This document shows, in pieces, positions 18,625 to 26,806 of a stretch of 64,000 nucleotides of DNA. The stretch spans positions 1-64,000 of the forward strand of contig JAKAJN010000004.1 of the NCBI GenBank assembly GCA_021813725.1. The letters are read 5' to 3'. Below the pieces are notes generated by a model that was not told where the DNA came from, did not search any database, and saw only the letters and a list, made by a program, of their open reading frames with translations. The stretch is from a bacterium. Lineage in GTDB: Bacteria > Gemmatimonadota > Gemmatimonadetes > Gemmatimonadales > Gemmatimonadaceae. Numbering within the stretch: the stretch's first letter is position 1; each line of letters begins with the position of its first letter. The position numbers were made by a program, and so were the translations under genes.

Positions 18625-19446
18625 TCAGCGGCGATTCGTCCAGAGCAGGATGATCAGACAGGCCTGGGGGTCGTCGTACTGCGGCGGAATCGCGCCGCGT
18701 CCGCGGTAGATCTCGACGGCTCCCAGTTGGTCCGGGTGATACTCCGCGAGCACGGTGAAGCGGCCGTTGTACGTCGTTTCCATCTTGATGCCGTCCACGA
18801 ACAGGATGGCCTTCGATGCACCCGCCCCGGCGCCGCACCGACTGACGTGCAGTTCGTCGTACCGCATCGCCTCGAAGACGGTGATTCCCGGTGCACGGGC
18901 GATCAGGCGCGCCACGCGCGGTTCGCGGGACTGTTCGATCTCCACACGATCCAAAAACGTGCCGAATCCCAGGCGCCGTCGCTCAAGGAACGGATCGAGC
19001 CAGCTCGGACGAAAGTTCCGGAGTGCCCGCGTCGAGTCGAGCACCACCACTTGCGGCAGCGTTTGGGTGGTGCGGTCCATGGTGATGGTGCCGTCCCAGA
19101 CATCACCGGCCACCACCCGTAGCCGGAACCGGATGGGCACGTAGCCGATCTTGCGCACCACGACGTCGTGCGTGCCGGCCGGCACGGGGTCGAACTCGAA
19201 GCGCCCTTTCCGATCCGTCACGTCGCGCAGGGAGTCGGCAAGCACCAGTTCGACGTCTTCGAGTGCCTTCTTGTCCGGACCGACGATGCGTCCAATCACC
19301 ACCGCGGGCGGAGCCACGATCTCGGCGTGCCCCGGCGCCTGCTGCGCCGCGAGCGGAACCGTCGCGGCAACCAGCGCCGCGCCAAGCAAGGCCGCAGCGA
19401 AGCCGATGACAGGGAGCGGGCGTGATGCGACGCGTCCAAGCAGCAT
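18625..19446 (-). CDS. Exported carboxypeptidase-regulatory plus TonB plug-like protein without barrel
   Basis: A 273-residue protein from ATG 19446 with a signal peptide ending at about VPLAAQQ. Residues 50-110 form a carboxypeptidase-regulatory-like beta-sandwich (VIGRIVGPDKKALEDVELVLADS, then GRFEFDPVPAGTHDVVVRKIGY in pieces). The C-terminal third looks like a TonB-receptor plug (AILFVDGIKMET, QLGAVEIYRGRGAIPPQYDD) but the protein ends there with no beta-barrel. Such stand-alone forms are seen in Gemmatimonadota and relatives; their role is unknown. Only 3 bases or so separate its end from the hydrolase gene stop. Confidence 0.82.
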   Translation of the reverse strand: MLLGRVASRPLPVIGFAAALLGAALVAATVPLAAQQAPGHAEIVAPPAVVIGRIVGPDKKALEDVELVLADSLRDVTDRKGRFEFDPVPAGTHDVVVRKIGYVPIRFRLRVVAGDVWDGTITMDRTTQTLPQVVVLDSTRALRNFRPSWLDPFLERRRLGFGTFLDRVEIEQSREPRVARLIARAPGITVFEAMRYDELHVSRCGAGAGASKAILFVDGIKMETTYNGRFTVLAEYHPDQLGAVEIYRGRGAIPPQYDDPQACLIILLWTNRR

Positions 19447-19514
19447 GTTCTGTTCCCGTGAGGTCCTGCCAGTCGTACCGCGCCCGCCCGCCGCGGTTCC
19501 GGCACCTGCCCGTG

Positions 19515-21578
19515 TCACCGAATCTTCTGCACTTCCTCGGCCACTTCCAGCGCGCGCTCGATCTCCGCCACCACGGCGCGGGCGTCCTGCGTCTGGAACG
19601 TCGCGTCGGCCATCTGCGACTGCAGCCCGCTGGAGCGAAGCTTGAGCAGGTCGAGTTTCATCGTCCCGAGTACGAGCGAGGCATTGTCGAGTTGCGCCGC
19701 CACGCTCTCGCGCCGGCTGGCAAGATCGGCCAGCGTCTGTCGCTGCCGCTCGAGCAGGCTGATGCGACGCTCGCGGTCGGGGGCGTGCTCCGGCAACGCG
19801 CGCGCGTCGGCGAGCCGCTGATCGAGGCGTGAAATGGCGTCGGGCGACGCGTCCTGATCGAGCTGATGCAGCGCGTTCGTGAGCGAGATGATGCGATCCT
19901 CGAGCCCGCGGACGGAGGGTGCGATGTCGGGCAACAGCTGCTTGTCGGCGGCGGGGAGTTTGTCGAGCACGCCGAGAATGGCGAGCCGGGCCGCGACCGC
20001 ATCGCGAATGGCGTGTCCGTGCCGGCCTTCAAGCACGTCGCGCGGCACCTTGGCGAGCACCGGGTCATTCGATGCCGACGGCAGCGCCGGAACGCCCACA
20101 CCGGGGAGGCCAATGGCGGCATACGTCGCGGCCGCCTCGGCGCTTCGCGATCCGCGCCGGAACAGCCGCCGCAGCGGAACGCCGTCGGCCCAGAGCCCGG
20201 CGATCGAGCGGAAAGAGTCGGCCACGAAGAAGAAAGTGGGGAACAGGAACCACGGCGCGCCGCCCGTCGCGGCATTGATGAAGAAGAGCAGTCCGGTGAG
20301 CGCCGCGTAGTTCACCAGCTTGCGGCGAACCCGGCTCACCCGCTGGTCCTCGCTCAATGGCGCGGGAGCCACCGCATTCCGCAGCATCTGCGCACCCAGC
20401 GCGGGATCGCCGTGCTTCAGCTCGCGTCGTGCGGCGCGCAGTTGCTCGCGATACGCATGTTGCTGCTCGCGCCAGGATCGAATCTCGCTATCGACTTCGC
20501 CATGGGTGCGGCCGGCCCGGAAGACGCCGAACGCCAGGCGTGGATCGGCGCCGCCACGCGGTCCTGGCGGGAGCGGAAGGGGGAGGTGTGCTGCCGGCGG
20601 CGCAGGCAGCGGCGGCACGGGCACCGCCGCGATGGGGGCCGCAGCCATGGGGGCTCCAGCCAACGGCGCAGCGGCGACGGGCGGCGCACTCGCCGAGGTT
20701 GCCCGCGGCGCAGCCGCCACGCCGGTGACCGTCACCGGCGCGCGTTCGGAAAGCGCGTCGCGGAACGACGCCGCGTCGGGCCAGCGGTCGCCGGGCGCCT
20801 TGCAGAGCGCGCGTTCGATCGCCGACGCCAAGTTGGCCGGCAGGTCGGGACGCACGTCGAGCAGTGGGCGCGGCGGCTCGCTCAACTGCTTCATCAGCAT
20901 GGACGGCGTGTTGGCCGCGGCAAACGGCAGCTCGCCCGCCAGCATCTGGTAGCCGACGATTCCCAGCGAGTAGATGTCGGCGCGCCCGTCCACGTCGCGT
21001 TCGCCCATCGCCTGCTCGGGACTCATGTACGCGGGCGTCCCCACGGCGATGCCGGTTGCCGTCAGGCGCACCTCGGCCTGCGCCGCGCGGGCGATCCCGA
21101 AGTCGGTGACGAGCGCACGCCCGGATTCGCTCTCGACGAGAATGTTGTCCGGCTTGATGTCGCGATGCACGACGCCGTGTTGGTGTGCGTACTGCAGCGC
21201 ATCGGCCACCTCGCGCAAGACGCGCCGGACGACTGGAATCGGGGGGCGCGCCTCCTGGAAAAGCAGCTTGGCCAGCGGCGCACCCTCCACGAGGCCCATC
21301 GCGAAGTAGACCAGCCCCGATGCTTCGTCCACCGAGTAGATGGGCACGATGTTCGGGTGGCTGAGCTGCGCCGCCATCTGCGCCTCGCGCAGGAACCGGC
21401 GCCGCACTTCCTCCCGGAAGGCCAGCTCCGGCGGCAGCACCTTGAGCGCGACGCGACGCCGCAGGCGTGTGTCGGTGGCGCGATAGACCACCGCCATGCC
21501 GCCGCGGCCGATCTCGGCCTCGACGTCATAGAGCGATCCGACCGCGGCGTTGACCCGCTCGCGGAGGGCGTCGGTCAT
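19515..21578 (-). CDS. Hanks-type Ser/Thr protein kinase with 2TM domain
   Basis: A 687-residue protein. Kinase domain at residues about 18-285: GRGGMAVVY glycine loop, VALK Lys46, HRDIKPDN with Asp140, DFG at 159-161 and SPEQ. A proline/alanine linker follows, then a short helical 2TM domain (LVNYAALTGLLFFINAATGG and LFPTFFFVADSF), then a long coiled coil to the C-terminus. The catalytic set is complete, so it should phosphorylate proteins at the membrane. It overlaps the upstream kinase gene by four bases (ATGA at 21575-21578), and the two share the same architecture, so they arose by duplication. Input signal unknown. Confidence 0.93.
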   Translation of the reverse strand: MTDALRERVNAAVGSLYDVEAEIGRGGMAVVYRATDTRLRRRVALKVLPPELAFREEVRRRFLREAQMAAQLSHPNIVPIYSVDEASGLVYFAMGLVEGAPLAKLLFQEARPPIPVVRRVLREVADALQYAHQHGVVHRDIKPDNILVESESGRALVTDFGIARAAQAEVRLTATGIAVGTPAYMSPEQAMGERDVDGRADIYSLGIVGYQMLAGELPFAAANTPSMLMKQLSEPPRPLLDVRPDLPANLASAIERALCKAPGDRWPDAASFRDALSERAPVTVTGVAAAPRATSASAPPVAAAPLAGAPMAAAPIAAVPVPPLPAPPAAHLPLPLPPGPRGGADPRLAFGVFRAGRTHGEVDSEIRSWREQQHAYREQLRAARRELKHGDPALGAQMLRNAVAPAPLSEDQRVSRVRRKLVNYAALTGLLFFINAATGGAPWFLFPTFFFVADSFRSIAGLWADGVPLRRLFRRGSRSAEAAATYAAIGLPGVGVPALPSASNDPVLAKVPRDVLEGRHGHAIRDAVAARLAILGVLDKLPAADKQLLPDIAPSVRGLEDRIISLTNALHQLDQDASPDAISRLDQRLADARALPEHAPDRERRISLLERQRQTLADLASRRESVAAQLDNASLVLGTMKLDLLKLRSSGLQSQMADATFQTQDARAVVAEIERALEVAEEVQKIR

Positions 21579-23527
21579 GGGCGTCCCGTCGCGCCCGTGC
21601 GCGGGCGGATGCGCGCCATCTCGTCGGCGACGTACACAGCGCTGTCCACCTCGCGCGCCAGCTGCATGGCTTGTTCGGCGATCGTGGTGACGTGCTGGTA
21701 CGTCTGGGCGCCCGTCTTCAGGCGCAGGACGTCGAAACGCATGTTCTTCAGCGCGAGCGAGCAGCTGTCGAGCCGTGCGCCCAGCGATTCGCGGCGGCGA
21801 TCCACGTCGGCCACGGTGCGGCGCTGCCGCTTGAGCAGGGCGAGGCGGCGCACGCGCTCCTCGCTCGCCGCGACCTCGAGCGGGTTGGCCGCCGCCTCGA
21901 GCGCCGTGATTTCCCGCTCGATTGCCGGGGCCGATGTCCCCTGCGCCGTGCGCTCGAGGTCGGCGAGCTGCGCGGCGAGCGCCATCACCGTGTCGGCCAG
22001 CGTCGAGGCGCTGCCGACGACGTCGGGAATGCGCGAGCGGTCGCCGCGCGGCATGCTCTCGACGAGCCGGACGATCTCATCCCGGTCCATCAGCGCATCG
22101 CGTGCGGCCGCGGCATGCGGGCCACTGCCGAGCGCCGCGGCGTCGCGCGCCGACAGCGCGGCCGGCGCGGCCGGCGAGCGCAGCAGATCGGGACGCGCCG
22201 CCCGCAGGCGATGGCGCGTGCGGACGCGCTCCCGCGTCTTGCTGTCGAACAGCGAGCGCACGTCCTCGCCCCACTCGGCGAAGACGTCGCCCACCATCCG
22301 CTCGCGCGGCTGACGGAAGACGTCGTGCCAGTCGTAGCCGTCGCTCCAGAGCTTCGCGTACTTGTACGCGACGCTGATGCTCCAGAAGGCGGTGACGAAG
22401 AGCAGGTTCGGTCCGCCCAGCAGGTTCACGGCCACGAGGGCGCCATTCACCCAGATGTACGGCGCGATGCGGCGGCGGAACTCCACCACCATCGGCGCGT
22501 TCCAACGGGCGAGCTCGTCGGGGGTCGGCAAGCGCTCGCCGTCGGGCATCGAGGTGAGCGGCTGCGGTGTGAAGGCCGTTGAGGCGCCGGTGGACACCCC
22601 TGTCATCGGTGACGGTGTCTGCGGATAGGCGCTCCCGGCGCTCGCCGGCAGCGCGGGCACCTGACCGCTCTCGAGTGCGGACTTGAATTCCACGGCGCTC
22701 TGGAAGCGGTTGGCGGGATCCTTTTCGAGCAGCAGCATCACCGCACGCGCCAAGTCGGGCGGCACGCTCGCGCGCTGTTCGATGGGAACCGGTCGCTCCG
22801 ACAGGTGCTTCACGAGCAGGGCTGGCGTGCTGTTGGCATTGAACGGCAGATCGCCGCACAGCATTTGGTACGCCACGACGCCCAGCGAGTACAGGTCGCT
22901 GCGCCCGTCCACGTCGCGATCGCCCGCCGACTGCTCGGGACTCATGAACGCCGGCGTGCCGATGGCAATGCCCGTCGCCGTCAGGCGCGCTTCGCCGCCC
23001 TCACTGATGGCGCGCGCGATGCCGAAATCGGTGACCATCGGCCGCTGCGAGTGCGCGTCGAGCAGGATGTTGTCGGGCTTGATGTCGCGGTGCACAACCT
23101 TGTGCGCGTGCGCGTAGGCGAGCGCGTCGGCGACTTCGCGCAGGATGCGGCGCACCTCGTCCGGCGGCATCGGCCCGCGTTCGTGAATCCGCCGCGCGAG
23201 GTTGTCGCCGTCCACGAACCCCATCACGAAGAAGACCAGCCCGCCTTTTTCGTCCACGGAGTAGATGGGGACGATGTTCGGGTGGCTCAGCTGGGCTGCC
23301 GTCTCGGCTTCGCGCAGGAAGCGCGACCGGATCTCCGAGCGAAACGCGAGTTCGGGCGGCAGCAGCTTCACCGCCACCGCCCGCTTCAAGCGACGGTCCC
23401 GGGCCTTGAAGACAATCCCCATCCCGCCGCGGCCGATCTCCTTGTCGAGCTCGTACGCGGTGTCGAGTACGCTCGCAATATGCGAGCGCAACTCGGCTTC
23501 CGATTTGGAAAGGAGGGAGTCTTCCAC
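21575..23527 (-). CDS. Hanks-type Ser/Thr protein kinase with 2TM domain (paralogue)
   Basis: A 650-residue kinase counted from GTG 23527; the frame also offers GTG 23611 (678 residues), but the extra 28 residues are basic and unlike the paralogue, so the later start is preferred. The kinase domain has EIGRGGMGIVFKA, AVKLL (Lys54), HRDIKPDN (Asp148), DFG and SPEQ, followed by a linker, a 2TM segment (IWVNGALVAVNLLGG, LLFVTAFWSISVAY) and a coiled-coil tail. All active residues are present. It is the first gene of the kinase pair and is divergent from lon. Confidence 0.92.
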   Translation of the reverse strand: MEDSLLSKSEAELRSHIASVLDTAYELDKEIGRGGMGIVFKARDRRLKRAVAVKLLPPELAFRSEIRSRFLREAETAAQLSHPNIVPIYSVDEKGGLVFFVMGFVDGDNLARRIHERGPMPPDEVRRILREVADALAYAHAHKVVHRDIKPDNILLDAHSQRPMVTDFGIARAISEGGEARLTATGIAIGTPAFMSPEQSAGDRDVDGRSDLYSLGVVAYQMLCGDLPFNANSTPALLVKHLSERPVPIEQRASVPPDLARAVMLLLEKDPANRFQSAVEFKSALESGQVPALPASAGSAYPQTPSPMTGVSTGASTAFTPQPLTSMPDGERLPTPDELARWNAPMVVEFRRRIAPYIWVNGALVAVNLLGGPNLLFVTAFWSISVAYKYAKLWSDGYDWHDVFRQPRERMVGDVFAEWGEDVRSLFDSKTRERVRTRHRLRAARPDLLRSPAAPAALSARDAAALGSGPHAAAARDALMDRDEIVRLVESMPRGDRSRIPDVVGSASTLADTVMALAAQLADLERTAQGTSAPAIEREITALEAAANPLEVAASEERVRRLALLKRQRRTVADVDRRRESLGARLDSCSLALKNMRFDVLRLKTGAQTYQHVTTIAEQAMQLAREVDSAVYVADEMARIRPRTGATGRP

Positions 23528-23837
23528 AGGGGGTGGGGAAAGGTAAGAAACGCAGGCCCAGCGCGCGAGGCGAAGCCGGCGCGGAAAGTGCGTTCCCTTC
23601 CGCAATTTCACCGCCGCGCTGCACGTTGCGTTCTGTCAGAGTCCCTACGTCAGCGAGGCAGGAGAAAGTTGCAGGACACGCCGTAATGTCGTATCTCAGC
23701 GTCGGGGGTAGGAGGGGGTGCAGACGGTTCGGCTCGCGACACTGCGCCACCGTGCGTGGTACGCCAGTTGCTGTATGTGACGAGCATTTTCTCCCTCAGG
23801 GCCCCCTGGTCGGGCGCGATGGCGCCCAGGATTCTTG
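23528..23837. other. Divergent intergenic region between kinase gene and lon
   Basis: About 310 bases without a convincing gene. It must hold the promoters for the kinase pair and for lon. No CIRCE element, heat-shock sigma site or clear -35/-10 pair was recognised. Open frames here are short and lack family similarity; the minus-strand part from 23528 to 23611 could be an N-terminal extension of the kinase. Confidence 0.5.
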
Positions 23838-26402
23838 ATGAGCACTCGACAGACCCTTCCCGTCCTTCCGTTGCGGGGGACCGTCATCTTCCCCGGCCTC
23901 ACGGCGCCGATCGCGGCCGGCCGCCCCGGCACCCTGCGCGCCATTGAAGCCGCGCTGAAGGGCGATCGCCTCGTCTTTGCCGTCGCGCAGAAGGACAATA
24001 CCGACGAGCCGAGCCCCGACATCCTCTATTCGATGGGGGTCGTCGCCCGCATCGGCCAAGTCCAGCGCGGCCTGGGCGGAGTGCAGCTGCTGCTGCAGGG
24101 CGAACTGCGCGCCACGTCGTTGCAGTACACGCTCGCTGAGGGCTACCTCTCGGCCGTAGTTACGCACGTGGAGGAACAGGCGCCGGTGGACGAGAAGGAC
24201 CCGGCGTTCGAGGCGCTCTACAAGGAGATCCGCGAGCGCGCCGGCGAACTCGGCGAACGGCGCGGTCTCCCGGAAGAGGTGGTGCACCAGGTGCTCGACT
24301 CGGTCACCGAACCGGGACGGTTTGCCGACCTCGTCGCGGGCTATCTCGAGCTCACGGTCGCCGAAAAGCAGGGACTCCTCGAGAATCTCTCCGTCGAGGA
24401 CCGGCTGCGCCGCGTGCTGGTGCTGGTGCAACGGCACATCTCGCTCCTCGAGGCGCAGGAGGACATCAAGAGCCAGGTGCAGGAGGAGCTGGGCGAGCGC
24501 CAGCGCGAGATGTTCCTGCGCGAGCAGATGAAGGCGATTCAGAAGGAGCTCGGCGACGACGACAGTTCCAAGGAGATCGAGGAACTGCGCGCCAAGCTGA
24601 TGAAACTCGAACTCCCCAAGGACGCCCGCACCGAGGTTGAGCGCGAGCTCGGGCGGCTTGAACGCGCCGGCCGGGAGTCCATGGAGGCGCAAGTCATTCG
24701 CACCTACCTCGAGTGGATCGCGGAGTTGCCGTGGAGCACGCGGTCGGATGACCAGCTCGACCTGAATCGCGCCATCACGGTGCTCGACGAGGACCACTAC
24801 GGCCTCAAGGACGTGAAGGACCGCGTGCTCGAGTTCCTCGCCGTACGCCAGCTGCGCGCGCAGCAGCTCAGCGACGAAATGGACAAGACGGGCGAGTTTC
24901 CGGTGGCGAAGCTGAAGGAGAAGAAGGAGGACGCGACGCCGACGCTGACGAAGTCGACCGGCGACGCCGAGCGCACCATCACCGACAAGCGCGAGGCAAA
25001 GGCGCGCGCGATGGCCAAGGGGCCGATCCTGCTCTTCAGCGGCCCGCCTGGTGTCGGCAAGACCTCCATCGCGAAATCCATCGCGCGTGCGTTGGGGCGC
25101 GAGTACGTTCGCGTGTCACTCGGTGGCGCGCGTGACGAAGCCGACATCCGCGGTCATCGCCGCACGTACGTGGGGGCAATGCCGGGACGCGTGATCCAGG
25201 GGATGAAGCAGGCGGGCACCAAGAACCCCGTCTTCCTGCTCGACGAAGTGGACAAGCTCGGCGTGTCGTTCCAGGGCGATCCGTCTGCGGCGCTGCTCGA
25301 GGTGCTCGACCCGGCGCAGAACGACACTTTCACCGATCACTATCTCGGCGTGCCGTTCGACCTCAGCGAAGTGCTGTTCATCGCGACGGCCAACTTCGTG
25401 CAGAACATCCCCGGGCCGCTGCGCGACCGCATGGAGGAGGTCGAGTTCTCCGGCTACACCGAGCGCGAGAAGGCGGAGATCGCCAAGGCGTACCTGATTC
25501 CGCGCCAGCTCGACGAGAACGGCCTCGCCAACAAGAAGGTGAAGCTGCACGAGGCGGCCATCATGCAGCTGATCACCAACTACACGCGCGAGAGCGGCGT
25601 GCGCCAGCTCGAGCGCGAGATCGGCAAGGTGGCGCGCAAGGTGGCGCGTCGCATCGCCACCGGCGCCGAGCACACGATGATCGAGGGCGATGGCGTCATC
25701 ACCGCCGACGAGGTGCGCGAGCTCCTTGGCCGGCCGCGCGTGCGCCCCGAGAAGGCGGCGGCCCAGCACGAGGTGGGCGTCGCCACCGGGATGTACTACA
25801 CGCCGATGGGCGGCGACATCATGTTCGTCGAGGCATCCACGCGCCCGCTCACGCTCTCGAGCGGCGCCGGCGCGCCGGCGGAGGGCGGGAGTGGCGTGCC
25901 CGTCTCGCTGATACTCACCGGTCAACTGGGCGACGTGATGAAGGAGTCCGCGCGCGCGGCCTTCTCCTTCGTCACCAAGAACGCCGAGCAATTGGGCATT
26001 CCGCGTGCGCGACTCGGAGCGCTCGAGACGCACATTCACGTGCCGGCCGGGGCGATTCCCAAGGACGGGCCGTCAGCGGGCGTTTCCATTGCCACCGCGC
26101 TCGCGAGCGAGCTCAGCGGTCGACCGGTGCGCCGCGATCTGGCGATGACCGGCGAGATCACGCTACGCGGTCGCGTGCTTCCCATCGGCGGCGTCAAGGA
26201 AAAGGTGCTGGGCGCGTTGCGCGCCGGCATCACGCACATCGTGCTACCGCTCGACAACGAGGCCGACATGGAGGACGTGCCGGAGGAGGCGCGCGCCCTG
26301 CTGACCTTCCATTTCGTCGAGACGCTTCAGGATGTGCTGAAGCTGGCGCTGGTGAAGGAGCCGGCGGCAGAGGAGCAGGCGAGCGAGTTGGTGAACGTGT
26401 GA
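23838..26402 (+). CDS. lon: ATP-dependent protease La
   Basis: An 854-residue Lon protease from ATG 23838 (a TTG sits just before it). N-terminal substrate-binding domain (LPVLPLRGTVIFPG), coiled-coil region with KAIQKELGDDD, AAA+ module with Walker A SGPPGVGKTS at about residue 402, Walker B VFLLDEVDKL, and C-terminal protease domain with the catalytic Ser in PKDGPSAGVS (about 746) and Lys in GGVKEKVLGALRAG (about 789). It degrades misfolded and regulatory proteins in the cytoplasm. A short insert (KLKEKKEDATPTLTKSTG) precedes the AAA+ module. It ends at a strong hairpin. Confidence 0.97.
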   Translation: MSTRQTLPVLPLRGTVIFPGLTAPIAAGRPGTLRAIEAALKGDRLVFAVAQKDNTDEPSPDILYSMGVVARIGQVQRGLGGVQLLLQGELRATSLQYTLAEGYLSAVVTHVEEQAPVDEKDPAFEALYKEIRERAGELGERRGLPEEVVHQVLDSVTEPGRFADLVAGYLELTVAEKQGLLENLSVEDRLRRVLVLVQRHISLLEAQEDIKSQVQEELGERQREMFLREQMKAIQKELGDDDSSKEIEELRAKLMKLELPKDARTEVERELGRLERAGRESMEAQVIRTYLEWIAELPWSTRSDDQLDLNRAITVLDEDHYGLKDVKDRVLEFLAVRQLRAQQLSDEMDKTGEFPVAKLKEKKEDATPTLTKSTGDAERTITDKREAKARAMAKGPILLFSGPPGVGKTSIAKSIARALGREYVRVSLGGARDEADIRGHRRTYVGAMPGRVIQGMKQAGTKNPVFLLDEVDKLGVSFQGDPSAALLEVLDPAQNDTFTDHYLGVPFDLSEVLFIATANFVQNIPGPLRDRMEEVEFSGYTEREKAEIAKAYLIPRQLDENGLANKKVKLHEAAIMQLITNYTRESGVRQLEREIGKVARKVARRIATGAEHTMIEGDGVITADEVRELLGRPRVRPEKAAAQHEVGVATGMYYTPMGGDIMFVEASTRPLTLSSGAGAPAEGGSGVPVSLILTGQLGDVMKESARAAFSFVTKNAEQLGIPRARLGALETHIHVPAGAIPKDGPSAGVSIATALASELSGRPVRRDLAMTGEITLRGRVLPIGGVKEKVLGALRAGITHIVLPLDNEADMEDVPEEARALLTFHFVETLQDVLKLALVKEPAAEEQASELVNV

Positions 26403-26412
26403 GTGTCTGTAC

Positions 26413-26462
26413 GGAACGAGGAGGGAGATCGCTGGCGAACCAGCGGTCTCCCTCCTCGTTCC
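26413..26462. terminator. Bidirectional hairpin after lon
   Basis: A 23-base stem (GGAACGAGGAGGGAG start) with one mismatch closes on a CGAA loop between the stops of lon and the convergent small lipoprotein gene. There is no long T tract on either side. A third copy of the CTCCTCGTTCC segment lies at 26497-26507. Confidence 0.75.
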
Positions 26463-26512
26463 ACCTCTCGCCCCTCGTCCCTCCGCCTCTACTCCCCTCC
26501 TCGTTCCGATCG

Positions 26513-26806
26513 CTACGGCTTCCGAATCGTGTCGATCTTCCCCGTCTTCTCGTCGATCTTGAAGCGCGGCTTGATGGCCTGGTCGTAGTCGCCAGTTTCC
26601 TTTGTCACCGCCTTGGCGCCAGCGGTGGGCTTGGCGGCGCTGTCGGCCGCGGCCTTCGCGCCGCTGTCCGCCTTCACCACGCTGTCGGTGACGGCGGCGG
26701 GCGCGACGGCCGCGGAATCGGCGGCAGACGTCGCCGCGGCGTCAGGCTTGCCGGCGCACGCCGCGAGGGCAAGCAACGGCGCGATGGTCATCCAGTGCAT
26801 CTTCAT
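26513..26806 (-). CDS. Small Ala/Lys-rich lipoprotein
   Basis: A 97-residue protein from ATG 26806. Signal peptide with lipobox LLALAACAG (Cys17), then a low-complexity Ala/Asp/Ser/Lys region (AADSAAVAPAAVTDSVVKADSG), then the tail KPRFKIDEKTGKIDTIRKP. That tail resembles the C-terminus of the protease encoded immediately upstream (RPRFTVGGGRIQAIRREN). Start and stop of the two genes overlap by four bases, so they are co-translated. Likely envelope-anchored; function unknown. Confidence 0.8.
   Translation of the reverse strand: MKMHWMTIAPLLALAACAGKPDAAATSAADSAAVAPAAVTDSVVKADSGAKAAADSAAKPTAGAKAVTKETGDYDQAIKPRFKIDEKTGKIDTIRKP

Noticed and set aside
19866-22313. An 815-residue plus-strand open frame
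   Set aside because: Antisense to both kinase genes; composition is Arg/Ala/Gly-rich with no domain.
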